Shown here: one piece after another, positions 28,943 to 37,793 of the stretch | Layout: each line of letters opens with the position of its first letter | Position numbering within the stretch: the stretch's first letter is position 1 | Program-made: the position numbers and the translations under genes | Notes under the pieces: model-generated | What the model was told of the DNA's origin: nothing | Database searches by the model: none | Seen by the model: only the letters and a program-made list of their open reading frames with translations | Assembly: GCF_024380015.1 (NCBI RefSeq) | Contig: NZ_CP101509.1 | Location: 682,001 to 746,000, forward strand | Direction: 5' to 3' | DNA length: 64,000 nucleotides | DNA from: Photobacterium atrarenae | Lineage (GTDB): Bacteria; Pseudomonadota; Gammaproteobacteria; Enterobacterales; Vibrionaceae

Positions 28943-28965
28943 AGCAGCCCCATCTCAGGGCTGCT
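28943..28965. terminator. Probable terminator between convergent units
   Basis: An 8-bp stem (AGCAGCCC with GGGCTGCT) over a 7-nt loop lies between the oxidase cluster and the convergent gene at 28988. The T tail is weak, so the call is tentative. Confidence 0.5.
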
Positions 28966-28987
28966 CAATTATCCCTCTGAGTCCGGT

Positions 28988-29545
28988 TTAGGGCATGGTG
29001 CGTTTCATTTTCGCCCATTGGTTTTGCAGGCTGATCAGCCAGTGGGGGGGCGCTTTGCCTGTCCCGGCGGGTTTAAGTTTGTCATGGGCCAGCGTGACAT
29101 TGGCCAGCGTCAGCTCCTGGCTCGGTTCGACATCTACCATCAGCACATGCTGACCAGACTTCAGGACCTGTTTAAAACGGCGGAACTGATAATGCAGCTC
29201 CTGGATCCCGAACAATCCGCCTTCCCAGGTAATAAACCCCAGCATCACAATGGCCAACATAATAAACGGCAGCCAGCCGACCGCTGCCACCGCACCGGAC
29301 AAATACGCCACCAGCAGAACAATCACGGCGGCCCCGACACCGATCACCGCACCGATCTCGGTTGAGTGAACAATATCGTTGCGCATGAAAGATTTCACCG
29401 GGTGAAGGTGATGATGGCTTGAGACCTCGGCATCCTTGTCGGTCAGTACATGAATTTGTGGCGGGCTGATCCCGCTGAGTTCCAGCTCATACTCCACTAA
29501 TTCAAGATCGTCCAAGTCATCGCTGATATAAAAGACTCGCTTCAT
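28988..29545 (-). CDS. Conserved membrane protein of unknown function (two TM helices)
   Basis: A 185-residue protein with a soluble N-terminal domain of about 70 residues (MKRVFYISDDLDDLELVEYELELSG; the region contains SSHHHLHPVKSF). Two membrane helices follow (about 74-95 and 99-117), then a soluble tail. Similar vibrio proteins are often labelled as NAD/FAD-utilising enzymes, but no nucleotide-binding motif is visible here, so I do not adopt that. The start at 29545 follows CAGGAG; an earlier in-frame start at 29575 has no site. It is convergent with the oxidase cluster and unlikely to be co-transcribed with it. Confidence 0.8.
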   Translation of the reverse strand: MKRVFYISDDLDDLELVEYELELSGISPPQIHVLTDKDAEVSSHHHLHPVKSFMRNDIVHSTEIGAVIGVGAAVIVLLVAYLSGAVAAVGWLPFIMLAIVMLGFITWEGGLFGIQELHYQFRRFKQVLKSGQHVLMVDVEPSQELTLANVTLAHDKLKPAGTGKAPPHWLISLQNQWAKMKRTMP

Positions 29546-29792
29546 GATGGACTCCTGACAAAGTCGTACAGGCACCCCAACAGGGTGAGCTGAACGCCTG
29601 TCTCACAGACAGTGACAATACTTGTACACTGCTAGACGTTTCACGAGATAAAACACTGCTTACTCTTCAATTTTACTACAGCTGCAGCCATTCACTTTGC
29701 CAAAAAAGCGACCTCTGACATTTTCCTAACATCCCATCTGGCGGGCTGCATTATGATCGACCGTTCACTGTTTCACGAAGCCTTCTACTATT

Positions 29793-29984
29793 ATGAAAAA
29801 GCGTAATACCTTCAGCCTTTTACTCCTCACCAGCCTACTGGGCGGTTGCCAGCTGACCCATATTGCAGGCGAAGTGGACGGGGTGAATATCCGTGCGACG
29901 ACAGAAGATCACAAAGAAAACCGCGACCATCACAGTCACGGTTCATTCTGTCCGCCGGGACAGGCCAAGAAAGGAAACTGCTAA
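29793..29984 (+). CDS. Small lipoprotein of unknown function
   Basis: A 63-residue protein with a type II signal peptide (MKKRNTFSLLLLTSLLGGC) and an ideal lipobox LLGGC, so the mature form of about 45 residues is lipidated at Cys19. The mature part is polar and histidine-rich (EDHKENRDHHSHGS), with two more cysteines near the end. This could suggest metal binding but is not evidence of it. The upstream ribosome site is weak. It is a lone gene; downstream lies a run of short GCTTAGCGG repeats. Confidence 0.7.
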   Translation: MKKRNTFSLLLLTSLLGGCQLTHIAGEVDGVNIRATTEDHKENRDHHSHGSFCPPGQAKKGNC

Positions 29985-30067
29985 GCTGCTTTTTTGCTTA
30001 GCGGCTTAGGGCTTAGCGGCTTAACAACATTCAAACCGAGCCTGAACGGCTCGACCCGAACCACATC

Positions 30068-31333
30068 TTAGCCAGCGTAACGGAAGACATCCAACCCGCT
30101 CGGATCGATATCCGTGTCCTGTCCGCTGACGATATCGGCCAACAAGCGGGCTGAGCCGCAGGCCATGGTCCAGCCCAGGGTGCCATGGCCGGTATTGGTG
30201 AACAGGTTGCTGTAGGTGGTTTTGCCGATCACCGGCGTACCATCCGGCGTCATCGGCCGCAGCCCGCTCCAGTATTCGGCCTGGGCGATATCACCGCCAT
30301 TCGGGAACAGATCCTGGATCACCATTGAAATCGTCGCCTTACGCTTCTCGGCCAGGCTGAAATCATAACCCGCCAGCTCTGCCGTCCCCGCCACCCGGAT
30401 CCGATCCTCAAAGCGGGTCATCGCTACTTTATAGGTCTCATCCATCACGGTAGAAACCGGCGCCCCGTCCGCATCCGCAATTGGCATGGTCAGCGAGTAA
30501 CCTTTGACCGGATAGACCGGGAGCGACATCCCCAACGGTGCCAGCAAAGATGCCGAGTAACTCCCCAGTGCCACCACATAGGCGTCCGCTTTCAGCTCTC
30601 CGGCGCTGGTTGAAATCGAGGTGATTTTGCCGTGCTGCTGGTTCAGGCTGGTCACCTGAGTCTCGAACAAGAATCGCACCCCGACCTGCTGCGCCAGCTC
30701 GGTCAGCTGCTGACAGAACAGGTAGCAGTCACCGGTTTCATCGTCGGGCAGTCGCAGACCGCCGACGATCTTTTCTTTGACTTTCGCCAGCGCCGGCTCA
30801 GCGGCGATACAACCGGCCACATCCAGCTCTTCGAAACGGGTACCGCTCTCGGCCAGCACCTGAATATCTTTGGCCACCGCTTCAACCTGGGCGTGCGTGC
30901 GGAACACCTGCAGCGTGCCCTTCTGACGACCTTCGTAATGCAAGTCCTGCTCCCGGCGCAGATCGATCAGACACTCGCGGCTGTAGTTGGCAATCCGCAG
31001 CATTCTGGCTTTGTTGACCTGGTATTTATCGGGGCTACAGTTGGCCAGCATTTTCGCCGCCCACAGATAGAGCTCCGGCGAAACTGATGGTTTGACCTTC
31101 AGCGGCGCGTGCTTTTGCATCAGCCACTTCATTGCTTTGACCGGAATGCCCGGCGCCGCCCACGGGGACGAATAGCCGTAAGAGATCTGCCCGGCATTGG
31201 CAAAGCTGGTTTCCTCGGCGCTGCGTGGCTGACGATCCACCACAGTGACATCATGGCCGGCCTTTGCGAGATACCAAGCGGAGGTGAGTCCAACCACACC
31301 ACTTCCTAAAACAATCACTTCCATCGACGGCAT
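30068..31333 (-). CDS. dadA: D-amino acid dehydrogenase small subunit
   Basis: A 421-residue membrane-associated FAD enzyme that oxidises D-amino acids, chiefly D-alanine, to 2-oxo acids and ammonia and feeds electrons to the respiratory chain. The N-terminal dinucleotide fold is VIVLGSGVVGLTSAWYLAKAGHDV with the DadA segments FANAGQISYGYSSPWAAPG and YWSGLRPMTPDGTPVIG and a C-terminal NTGHGTLGWTMACGSARL. Length agrees with E. coli DadA (432). A dadX alanine racemase gene is not adjacent. It is transcribed away from a LysR gene 105 bases off, which may control it. An ATG three codons in (31324) is an equally possible start. Confidence 0.94.
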   Translation of the reverse strand: MPSMEVIVLGSGVVGLTSAWYLAKAGHDVTVVDRQPRSAEETSFANAGQISYGYSSPWAAPGIPVKAMKWLMQKHAPLKVKPSVSPELYLWAAKMLANCSPDKYQVNKARMLRIANYSRECLIDLRREQDLHYEGRQKGTLQVFRTHAQVEAVAKDIQVLAESGTRFEELDVAGCIAAEPALAKVKEKIVGGLRLPDDETGDCYLFCQQLTELAQQVGVRFLFETQVTSLNQQHGKITSISTSAGELKADAYVVALGSYSASLLAPLGMSLPVYPVKGYSLTMPIADADGAPVSTVMDETYKVAMTRFEDRIRVAGTAELAGYDFSLAEKRKATISMVIQDLFPNGGDIAQAEYWSGLRPMTPDGTPVIGKTTYSNLFTNTGHGTLGWTMACGSARLLADIVSGQDTDIDPSGLDVFRYAG

Positions 31334-31438
31334 ACCTTATCTGTTCGGTTTGAGAATAAAGCGGAGAATGCGCTATTTACATTTGCATAACAATCGATAA
31401 TATTTAGCAGCAGTATTTAGTTTTTCTAAAGGCAAACA

Positions 31439-32371
31439 ATGTCGTCACCCACCTCGCTTCTCACCGGTTCGACGCTGTCCGGCCTCGCGACCTTTAACAT
31501 CGCGGCCCGCTACGGCAGCTTCACCCAAGCCGCCGAGCACCTGCACATCACCACCGGCGCGGTCAGCCAACAGATCCGCCAGTTAGAACAGCAGCTTAAC
31601 CTGACCCTGTTTGAACGCCATTCCCGCGGCATTCGCCTCACCGACAAAGGGCAACAGCTCTACCAAGTGGTCAGCCAGAGCCTCCATGACATCAGCGACA
31701 CCCTATCCCAGCTACAGCAACCGGATCCGGAAGGGGAAGTGCGACTCAAGCTGACCCCGTCATTTGCTTACAAATGGCTGGTACCGAGGCTTCAGGATTT
31801 CTATCAGCAGTACCCGGAGATCAATATCCAGATCTTTGCCGAGGGTGCCCTGGTGGACCACCAGGACACCAGCGTCGACCTGGTGATCGATTATTGTCGC
31901 CAGCCGCATACCTCCGGCACCTTGCTGATGAGCGAGTATTTACTGCCGGTGATGAGCCCGGCCTACCGGGACAAGTTCGACTGGCAAGCGCCGAAGTGCT
32001 GGGAGCAGGTGGTACTGCTGCACGACGCCATGCCCTGGCGCGATGCCCGCGCTGACTATGAATGGCATCACTGGTTTCAGAAGATGGGACTCCAGGCCAA
32101 CAGCCAGAAGGGTCACTACTTTAACCGCACCGACATGGCAATGGCGGCGGCTGAAGCCGGGCTGGGGGTTGCCATGGCCCGCGGGGCATTGCTGCACGAT
32201 GATCTGAGCTGCGGTAAATTGGTCTCGCCATTTGAGGCCATTCCGGCCAAAGCCGGTTACTACCTGATTCAGCATCGTCAAGGCCAGGCCATTCAATGCT
32301 TTATTAACTGGCTCTGCCATGCAGCCCGAGAGCAAGCGCCGTCTCCAACGCAAAAGAGCGCAACAAGTTAG
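31439..32371 (+). CDS. LysR-family regulator divergent from dadA
   Basis: A 310-residue LysR-type transcription factor. The N-terminal winged helix-turn-helix is LATFNIAARYGSFTQAAEHLHITTGAVSQQIRQLEQ. The effector domain (about 95-300) resembles the GcvA/AmpR/DsdC subgroup (FERHSRGIRLTDKG, VDLVIDYC). Its divergent placement with dadA suggests, but does not prove, control of D-amino acid use. LysR regulators commonly act on the shared promoter region. No clear T-N11-A motif was fixed by eye. Confidence 0.9.
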   Translation: MSSPTSLLTGSTLSGLATFNIAARYGSFTQAAEHLHITTGAVSQQIRQLEQQLNLTLFERHSRGIRLTDKGQQLYQVVSQSLHDISDTLSQLQQPDPEGEVRLKLTPSFAYKWLVPRLQDFYQQYPEINIQIFAEGALVDHQDTSVDLVIDYCRQPHTSGTLLMSEYLLPVMSPAYRDKFDWQAPKCWEQVVLLHDAMPWRDARADYEWHHWFQKMGLQANSQKGHYFNRTDMAMAAAEAGLGVAMARGALLHDDLSCGKLVSPFEAIPAKAGYYLIQHRQGQAIQCFINWLCHAAREQAPSPTQKSATS

Positions 32372-32706
32372 ACACAAGATCACACTCTGACCTATCGATT
32401 GCAGCACCTTGAATCGCTTCGTGGCACATAAGTTTACAATGTAAATCAAATTTCATATCACAATCAGGGGATCTGCCATTTCCAATATGACTGCAGCAAC
32501 CGGATGGAGTGGACAAGCGTGACAGCGTCACAAAAAATCGTGAAAACCGGGAGCTCTGCAGCAGAAATCAATCCGATGCTGGTGTGATGAGATAATATGG
32601 CAACCCATGCATTGAACGGCCAACCGTCTATTACTGAATCACAGTGATGGCCAATGATCGGGCTAGCGCAAGACTAGCCCTTCTTCTGATCGGAGATCCG
32701 TATAAT
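32372..32706. other. Spacer between convergent LysR and amylase genes
   Basis: 335 bases with no gene. The only clear element is the hairpin at 32660-32685. Confidence 0.5.
32660..32685 (+). terminator. Probable terminator downstream of the LysR gene
   Basis: A 7-bp stem (GGGCTAG with CTAGCCC) over a CGCAAGA loop, followed by TTCTTCTG. It lies nearly 300 bases after the LysR stop and close to the amylase stop. The position fits a terminator between convergent genes. Confidence 0.5.
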
Positions 32707-34167
32707 TTACAACGCCAACATCCGGGCGGTTCGGGCCGGCACTGTCAAGGTGTGATAGCGCGAGGTGATGGTTTCACTGTGATTGCTCAGCTTATCCTGA
32801 TACGGCATATACCAGTTGAACTCAGTATTGTAGGTATCGATGGTATAAGAGCGCGCTTCGCCACATTTGTTGATTGCCACCAATCCCTCTTTTTCCCGCT
32901 TGAAGATCAGCAGGCAAGAGTCGCTGTACAGGGTCTCCATGGATTTCCCCTGCATCTGGTTATGGAAGCTGATCATGCTGACCATCTCGCTGCGGTTCCA
33001 AACCTCTTTCCAGCGGCCATTATCCTTATCCTCTTCAACGGAAAGCGCATCACTGTAAATCAGCGGCGTCCCGCCATCCTTGCCCAGAATATAGGCGTAG
33101 GCGAGCTGCTCGTCGGTCGGATCCATAATCTGATAGCGGAAGCCATCATTGGTGGGAATGTCGTGAGTGATGGTAAAGGTAATCGCACGCTCGTCCGCCA
33201 GGGCCTGGCCGTACGCTTGCGGGTCGTGGAGCTGGGACATACTGCCGCCGAAAGAAAAGGCAGCGCGGATCGAGGCGAACAGCGGAAAATCGTACGCGCC
33301 ATGATTGGTGTTATTCAGATACGGCTCCAGGAATGAGTGGTAGTCGCTGCTCCCTTTACCGCCGCTGGTGATCACCTCGCCAAAAACATGCATTCCGGCA
33401 GTGATTTCCGGGGTGAATATCTGGCTGATCTGATAATCACTCATGTGCTTAACCGCATCGACCCGAAACCCTTTGATCCCCATCGCTTTTAAAGCCTGCA
33501 GGTACAGACGTTGCTGGCCGACCACCCAGGCGTTCGGATCCAGATCCGGCAGCCCGGTATCGCCATTGCCGCCGCACAAACGCCAGTACTGCACGTGGCC
33601 CGGATCGCTCCAGTCGGTGATACAGCCGGCCGGGTGGAAATCATTGTCAGAAAACTGCCCCTGGCTGAGATCGCCGAACAGCTTTTGCCGGTTCACATAG
33701 TCCATATCCTGGCCGTACTGCGCCAGCAACTCACTGCCGGGATAATTCAGATCACTGCGTTTCCAGCTCTCGTTGGCCATATGATTGAGCACCACATCGG
33801 CATAGACAGCGACCCCTTCGTTGTTCAGGGCGGTGATCAGCGCCTGCAAGTCTTCTTTATTACCAAGGGGGGAGTCTATCAGACGAATGTCCTGCGGCTG
33901 GTAGCGCGCCCACCACTGCTCCCCGGTTGATTTGAGCGGCGGGGAGATCAGGACTTTCTTATATCCTGCCGCCGCGATGTCTTTTGCCTGGCTGGTCACA
34001 TCACTGTATTTCCAGTTAAACGCATGCAAAATCGTCTCGGCATGCGCCGTTGAGACCCCGATGCCTGAAACCAGAAGCGCCCCAGCGCCCAACAACAAAG
34101 ACTTAGTCGTTTGATGAAAGCTAGTTTGATGAAAGTTAAACGGTTTTGTTGATGTAGAAGTACCCAT
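32707..34167 (-). CDS. Secreted alpha-amylase (GH13)
   Basis: A 486-residue glycoside hydrolase family 13 enzyme that cuts alpha-1,4-glucan. A signal peptide is likely: a long polar leader, then LLLGAGALLVSGIGVSTAHA, cleaved after AHA. Family regions are present: ADVVLNHMAN (region I), GFRVDAVKHM with the nucleophile Asp (region II), HVFGEVI with the acid/base Glu (region III) and TITHDIPTNDGF for region IV. I start at 34167 (MGTSTSTKPF) because AAGGT precedes it; an earlier TTG at 34206 is not favoured. No maltose or starch uptake genes are adjacent, so its regulation is unknown. Confidence 0.93.
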   Translation of the reverse strand: MGTSTSTKPFNFHQTSFHQTTKSLLLGAGALLVSGIGVSTAHAETILHAFNWKYSDVTSQAKDIAAAGYKKVLISPPLKSTGEQWWARYQPQDIRLIDSPLGNKEDLQALITALNNEGVAVYADVVLNHMANESWKRSDLNYPGSELLAQYGQDMDYVNRQKLFGDLSQGQFSDNDFHPAGCITDWSDPGHVQYWRLCGGNGDTGLPDLDPNAWVVGQQRLYLQALKAMGIKGFRVDAVKHMSDYQISQIFTPEITAGMHVFGEVITSGGKGSSDYHSFLEPYLNNTNHGAYDFPLFASIRAAFSFGGSMSQLHDPQAYGQALADERAITFTITHDIPTNDGFRYQIMDPTDEQLAYAYILGKDGGTPLIYSDALSVEEDKDNGRWKEVWNRSEMVSMISFHNQMQGKSMETLYSDSCLLIFKREKEGLVAINKCGEARSYTIDTYNTEFNWYMPYQDKLSNHSETITSRYHTLTVPARTARMLAL

Positions 34168-34344
34168 AAGATGACCTTGTGCTTGATTTATTATTGGAAT
34201 CGTCAATAGGTTATTTATTCATCAGGACAATGGTGAGCAGCGCTTTTTCAAGATGAGAGCAACATCTCCATCGGTAGTGATGGATTTATCAAGCATGTGA
34301 TCGACAGGGATTTTTGCGGGGCGCCTACAAGAAATTTGAACACT

Positions 34345-34374
34345 GCTTTGCCATGTAAAAATACATGGCAAAGC
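34345..34374 (-). terminator. Perfect hairpin after the GntR gene
   Basis: A 13-bp perfect stem (GCTTTGCCATGTA with its complement) over an AAAA loop lies 28 bases after the GntR stop. A second small hairpin (GCCACC...GGTGGC) lies between the two. There is no long T run, so termination strength is uncertain. The pair may act as a tandem stem-loop. Confidence 0.5.
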
Positions 34375-34401
34375 CACCCTCGTAGGTGGCTATGATGACG
34401 C

Positions 34402-35055
34402 CTATTTTCGTTGAGTAATACTGCGGTAAGCCATATCGGTGAGGTAGTCATTCAGTCGGTGTGAAGCCAATACTGCTTCTTCCGCATCGGTGTGACTGAC
34501 AGCTCTTAATACAGCAGCATGATGTGAAGAAGCTTCCACTAGATCAGAATCTTGATTCTTATACGCAAACCAAAAACGACGGGAAAGTCCTTGTAACGGT
34601 GCCATCGCGAGTTGGAGGTATTCATTCGCCGCTGCTTTCACCAACAAAATATGGATCTCTTTCAACAAAGTTGCGTACAGAAGATCGTCTTTATTTTGTG
34701 CACATGCTTCAAGTTTTTCTGCAAGCAGCAGCATTTGTTGCTTTTCTTCGACGCTCGCACGGGAAGCTGCGTATTTCACACACAATGCTTCTATATCCCG
34801 ACGAACTTCCAAAATCTTCAGCTGACTTTCGACTGAAATCGCCGGGATCTGAATACCACGTCTAGGGTGAATTTCTACCATCCGCTCATAAGCCAGGCGC
34901 TGCAAGGCTTCACGTACGGGTGTTCGCCCTAGCTCCATCCCCTCTGCTAACTGTTTTTCACTCACCATACTCCCCGGCTCTAGCTCACGGAAGATGATCA
35001 TTTTCTCCAACTGGTTGTATGCAACCTCGGTCTTATTTGCCGTATTTATTGTCAT
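34402..35055 (-). CDS. GntR/FadR-type regulator (FCD domain)
   Basis: A 217-residue transcription factor. The N-terminal winged helix carries EKQLAEGMELGRTPVREALQRLAYE (GntR signature). The C-terminal FCD domain (about 80-210) has the helical HASLVEA-like pattern with likely metal or ligand histidines (KEIHILLVKAAANEY, ASSHHAAVLRA). It is transcribed away from the FAD oxidoreductase at 35203, with 147 bases between. That placement marks it as the likely repressor of the three-gene cassette. The inducer is probably the imported substrate or a metabolite; this is inference. Confidence 0.92.
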   Translation of the reverse strand: MTINTANKTEVAYNQLEKMIIFRELEPGSMVSEKQLAEGMELGRTPVREALQRLAYERMVEIHPRRGIQIPAISVESQLKILEVRRDIEALCVKYAASRASVEEKQQMLLLAEKLEACAQNKDDLLYATLLKEIHILLVKAAANEYLQLAMAPLQGLSRRFWFAYKNQDSDLVEASSHHAAVLRAVSHTDAEEAVLASHRLNDYLTDMAYRSITQRK

Positions 35056-35085
35056 TCAGCGCTCTATTCCCTTGATCAATTTTTA

Positions 35086-35099
35086 GTGAGCGATCTCAC
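35086..35099. promoter_or_regulatory. Inverted repeat in the GntR/FAD-oxidoreductase spacer
   Basis: GTGAG-CGAT-CTCAC is a short palindrome between the divergent genes. It is a candidate regulator site by position only. Confidence 0.35.
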
Positions 35100-35202
35100 G
35101 ATAAGCAGTTTTGGAATTGTACCACACAAAAAAAAGGGCATATATTGAAAACACACAATTGATATATCAGATGACTATCAGTTATCTATTAGCGAGGTAA
35201 TC

Positions 35203-36558
35203 ATGAAAGATTGGAACATTGTTCGCCGTTTTGAACAAATGCCGGATCTCCCAGTTCTGGCCGAAGTGGATGTCTTAGTCATTGGTGGCGGTGCTGCTGG
35301 CGTCGCTGCTGCGGAAACTGCCGGCTCTATGGGGAAAAATACCTGGTTAATTGAAAAATATGGTTTTTGCGGCGGTGCTGCGGTGGCCGGACTTTCAGGC
35401 ACAATTTGTGGCATGTTCATGGCGTCAGATGATGAGCATGCTCAGCCAGAACAAGTCGTCTTCGGCTTCACTGAACGGTTCAGGCAAGCACTCAAAGTGC
35501 GAGGTGGTGTGACTGAACCACAAAAATACGGCAAGACCTATACAGTCACTCACGATCCATTGATGTGGCGTGAAGTGGCCGACGACTTTCTGGAACAGGC
35601 AGGAGTCACAACACTGTTCCATACCGCGGTCACTGGCGTGATCATGGATAAGGACACCTTCAAAGGTGTTGTGATCGAGTCCAATGCAGGTCAAAGCATC
35701 ATTTTGAGCAAGATGATTGTTGATGCTTCAGGTGATGCAGCCGTGATCGCACGTGCCGGGATGGATTATTACTTTGGTGATAACGGCCGTATTCAAAACC
35801 CGACGATGTTCTTCCGCATTGCCGGTGTCGACATGGAAAAATACCTCGACTACTACGGTGATGACACCATCTGCCCACCGAAAGTCACCCAAAATATTCT
35901 CGCAGCCAATGAAAGTGGTGAATACGATTTACCTCGCCACAAAATTTGGATCTTCCCGACCACCCGCCCGGGTGAGCTGATGGTCAATGCCACGCGTCTT
36001 GCAGGACAAGATGGCCGCATGCTGAACGTGATTGACCCGAAAGACTTCACAGAAGCGGAAATCTTCGGTCGTCGTCAGGTGCGCGATTATGCCCGCTTCC
36101 TGAACAAATTTGTGCCGGGCTGTGAAGATGCCTATGTCGTCGACACTGGCGTCGAAGTGGGTATTCGCCAGACGCGCTCAATCGTTGGTGTCGAAACCCT
36201 AACTAATGATAATGTCATCAATTGCGAGAAGCGAAATGATGGTATCTGTCGTACACCCTGGCCAATTGAGCTGCACTCAGGCGACAAGCCTAAGCTGCAT
36301 TGGCTGCTCAATGACTACTACGACGTACCTTACAACACGTTGGTCCCCATTGTTGGTGAAAACATCATCGCTGCCGGGCGCTGCTTAAGCGCAGAACACG
36401 AAGCCCTTGCTTCGGCTCGTGTCACGGCGCAGTGCTTTGAATACGGGCATGCTGCGGGGATCGCGGCGGTCAAAGCGATTAATGAAAACAAACGTATCCG
36501 AGACCTTACGGGCGAGGAAATCCGCGCAGTCATGATTAAAAACGGCAGCGCACTATAA
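35203..36558 (+). CDS. FAD-dependent oxidoreductase of the BCCT/enolase cassette
   Basis: A 451-residue soluble flavoprotein of the FAD_oxidored family. The dinucleotide fold begins VDVLVIGGGAAGVAAAETAG, followed by KYGFCGGAAVAGLSGTICG and a second nucleotide-contacting segment VDASGDAAVIARAG. The C-terminal part has the FAD-contact pattern NIIAAGRCLSAEHEALASARV. Its substrate cannot be read. It is the first gene of a rightward run with an enolase-superfamily enzyme (10 bases downstream) and a BCCT transporter, all divergent from a GntR gene. I infer an oxidation step in breakdown of the transported compound. The start is well supported by AGCGAGG about 8 bases upstream. Confidence 0.88.
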   Translation: MKDWNIVRRFEQMPDLPVLAEVDVLVIGGGAAGVAAAETAGSMGKNTWLIEKYGFCGGAAVAGLSGTICGMFMASDDEHAQPEQVVFGFTERFRQALKVRGGVTEPQKYGKTYTVTHDPLMWREVADDFLEQAGVTTLFHTAVTGVIMDKDTFKGVVIESNAGQSIILSKMIVDASGDAAVIARAGMDYYFGDNGRIQNPTMFFRIAGVDMEKYLDYYGDDTICPPKVTQNILAANESGEYDLPRHKIWIFPTTRPGELMVNATRLAGQDGRMLNVIDPKDFTEAEIFGRRQVRDYARFLNKFVPGCEDAYVVDTGVEVGIRQTRSIVGVETLTNDNVINCEKRNDGICRTPWPIELHSGDKPKLHWLLNDYYDVPYNTLVPIVGENIIAAGRCLSAEHEALASARVTAQCFEYGHAAGIAAVKAINENKRIRDLTGEEIRAVMIKNGSAL

Positions 36559-36568
36559 GGAGACACCC

Positions 36569-37693
36569 ATGAAAGATACCGTGATCAAACGAGTCGAGTT
36601 GTACGCTGTCGCAGACCGAGAGGCGCCGCCAATCCCTTGGGCCGACAACCAAGAGCCTCTTTTATATACCAATAATATCGTTCGCATTATCTGTAATGAT
36701 GGTACAGAAGGTGTCGGGGCAACGATCAGCTATACCGAAAATGACTTTGACCGCTGCATTATCGAAGCGATGCGGACCATCGTTCCAGGCCTCATTGGCA
36801 AAAATCCCTTAATGACCGAAGCGCTATACAGCTGGCTACAGGCACGCTGCACTTGGGGTGGCCTTCCGGCAAAATCACCGATTGATATTGCCGCTTGGGA
36901 TATCAAAGCCAAAAAAGCCAACATGCCGCTCTATATGTTGCTTGGCGGCGCACGCCACAAGATGAAATCTTATGCTTCGACGCCGATGTTTGACACCGTT
37001 GAAGAATACTTTCCGTACGTCGACGACTGTATCGAGCAAGGCTTCACGGCAATCAAACTGCACTGCTACTGTGTTTATGAAAAAGACGTCAAATTAGTGA
37101 ATGCGATTCAAGCGCGCTACGGCGACACTGGGGTTCGTTTCATGCTTGATACCGCGACGTTCTATACCCCGGCCGAAGCCATGAAGATGGCCAAGCTGAT
37201 GGAAAGCTATGATTGGGAATGGCTGGAAGCACCGGTTTCTGACTATGACTACAAAACATACCAGCGCCTGGTCGACAAGACAGACCTGGAGATTTCCAGC
37301 CATGGTAACTGCTTACTCACCTTGCAAGAAGTAACCTATGCTCTCGGGAATGGGTTTTGGTCAGACGTTCGTCAGGATGCAACGGTTTGTGGCGGGATCA
37401 CTCCGCTGAACAAATGCTTTGCGATTGCCGAAGGCCACTCTAAAACCCTGGAGATCCAAAGCATGGGTTACACCATCACTCAGGCAGCAAACCTGCATGT
37501 CGCACTGGCACACCACAACTGCAAGTACTTCGAACAGTTCTACCCCTACGAGAGTTTTGAACTGGCATCGAAAACCCAAATTCGTACCGACCGCGATGGC
37601 TACGTTCATGCGCCGGAAGGGAATGGCCTGGGTGTCGAAATGGACTGGGATGCAGTCAAAGAAGCCTCAATCGCAAGCTACGTTTTCGAATAA
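36569..37693 (+). CDS. Enolase-superfamily enzyme (mandelate racemase/muconate lactonising type)
   Basis: A 374-residue member of the MR/MLE subgroup, with an N-terminal capping domain (about 1-125) and a (beta/alpha)8 barrel. WDIKAKKANMPLYMLLGG is the usual family signature. On the barrel strands I see K163-x-H165 in place of the common K-x-K, Asp194 (MLDTA) and Glu220 (WLEAP) as metal ligands. At the third-ligand position is SSHGN (244-247) instead of the usual Asp/Glu. DVRQDATVCGG (about 266-275) follows. The reaction is likely proton abstraction alpha to a carboxylate, as in racemases, epimerases and dehydratases of this family, but which one is unknown. Because of the BCCT neighbour, a betaine-type substrate is conceivable. 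Ribosome site AAGGAGACACCC precedes the ATG. Confidence 0.88.
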   Translation: MKDTVIKRVELYAVADREAPPIPWADNQEPLLYTNNIVRIICNDGTEGVGATISYTENDFDRCIIEAMRTIVPGLIGKNPLMTEALYSWLQARCTWGGLPAKSPIDIAAWDIKAKKANMPLYMLLGGARHKMKSYASTPMFDTVEEYFPYVDDCIEQGFTAIKLHCYCVYEKDVKLVNAIQARYGDTGVRFMLDTATFYTPAEAMKMAKLMESYDWEWLEAPVSDYDYKTYQRLVDKTDLEISSHGNCLLTLQEVTYALGNGFWSDVRQDATVCGGITPLNKCFAIAEGHSKTLEIQSMGYTITQAANLHVALAHHNCKYFEQFYPYESFELASKTQIRTDRDGYVHAPEGNGLGVEMDWDAVKEASIASYVFE

Positions 37694-37745
37694 TCAGAAG
37701 GGCGGTCTCGCTGATGACATAAAGCCCTCATAACGTGAAACATGC

Positions 37746-37772
37746 CGTGTGAGCTTGTTCGAGGCTCACACG
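37746..37772 (+). promoter_or_regulatory. Hairpin between enolase-type gene and BCCT gene
   Basis: A 9-bp perfect stem (CGTGTGAGC with GCTCACACG) with a 9-nt loop, ending 21 bases before the BCCT start. It has no T run. It may tune expression of the transporter relative to the enzymes, or be an internal operator. Confidence 0.45.
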
Positions 37773-37793
37773 CTACAGACTGGACAAAATACT

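Noticed and set aside
28988-29545. NAD/FAD-utilising enzyme
   Set aside because: No Rossmann or other dinucleotide-binding motif is visible; the sequence shows two membrane helices with soluble ends.
29985-30030. Short GCTTAGCGG direct repeats after the small lipoprotein gene as a CRISPR-like array
   Set aside because: Only two or three copies of about 14 bases with no spacers of regular length; probably slippage next to a weak terminator-like stem.
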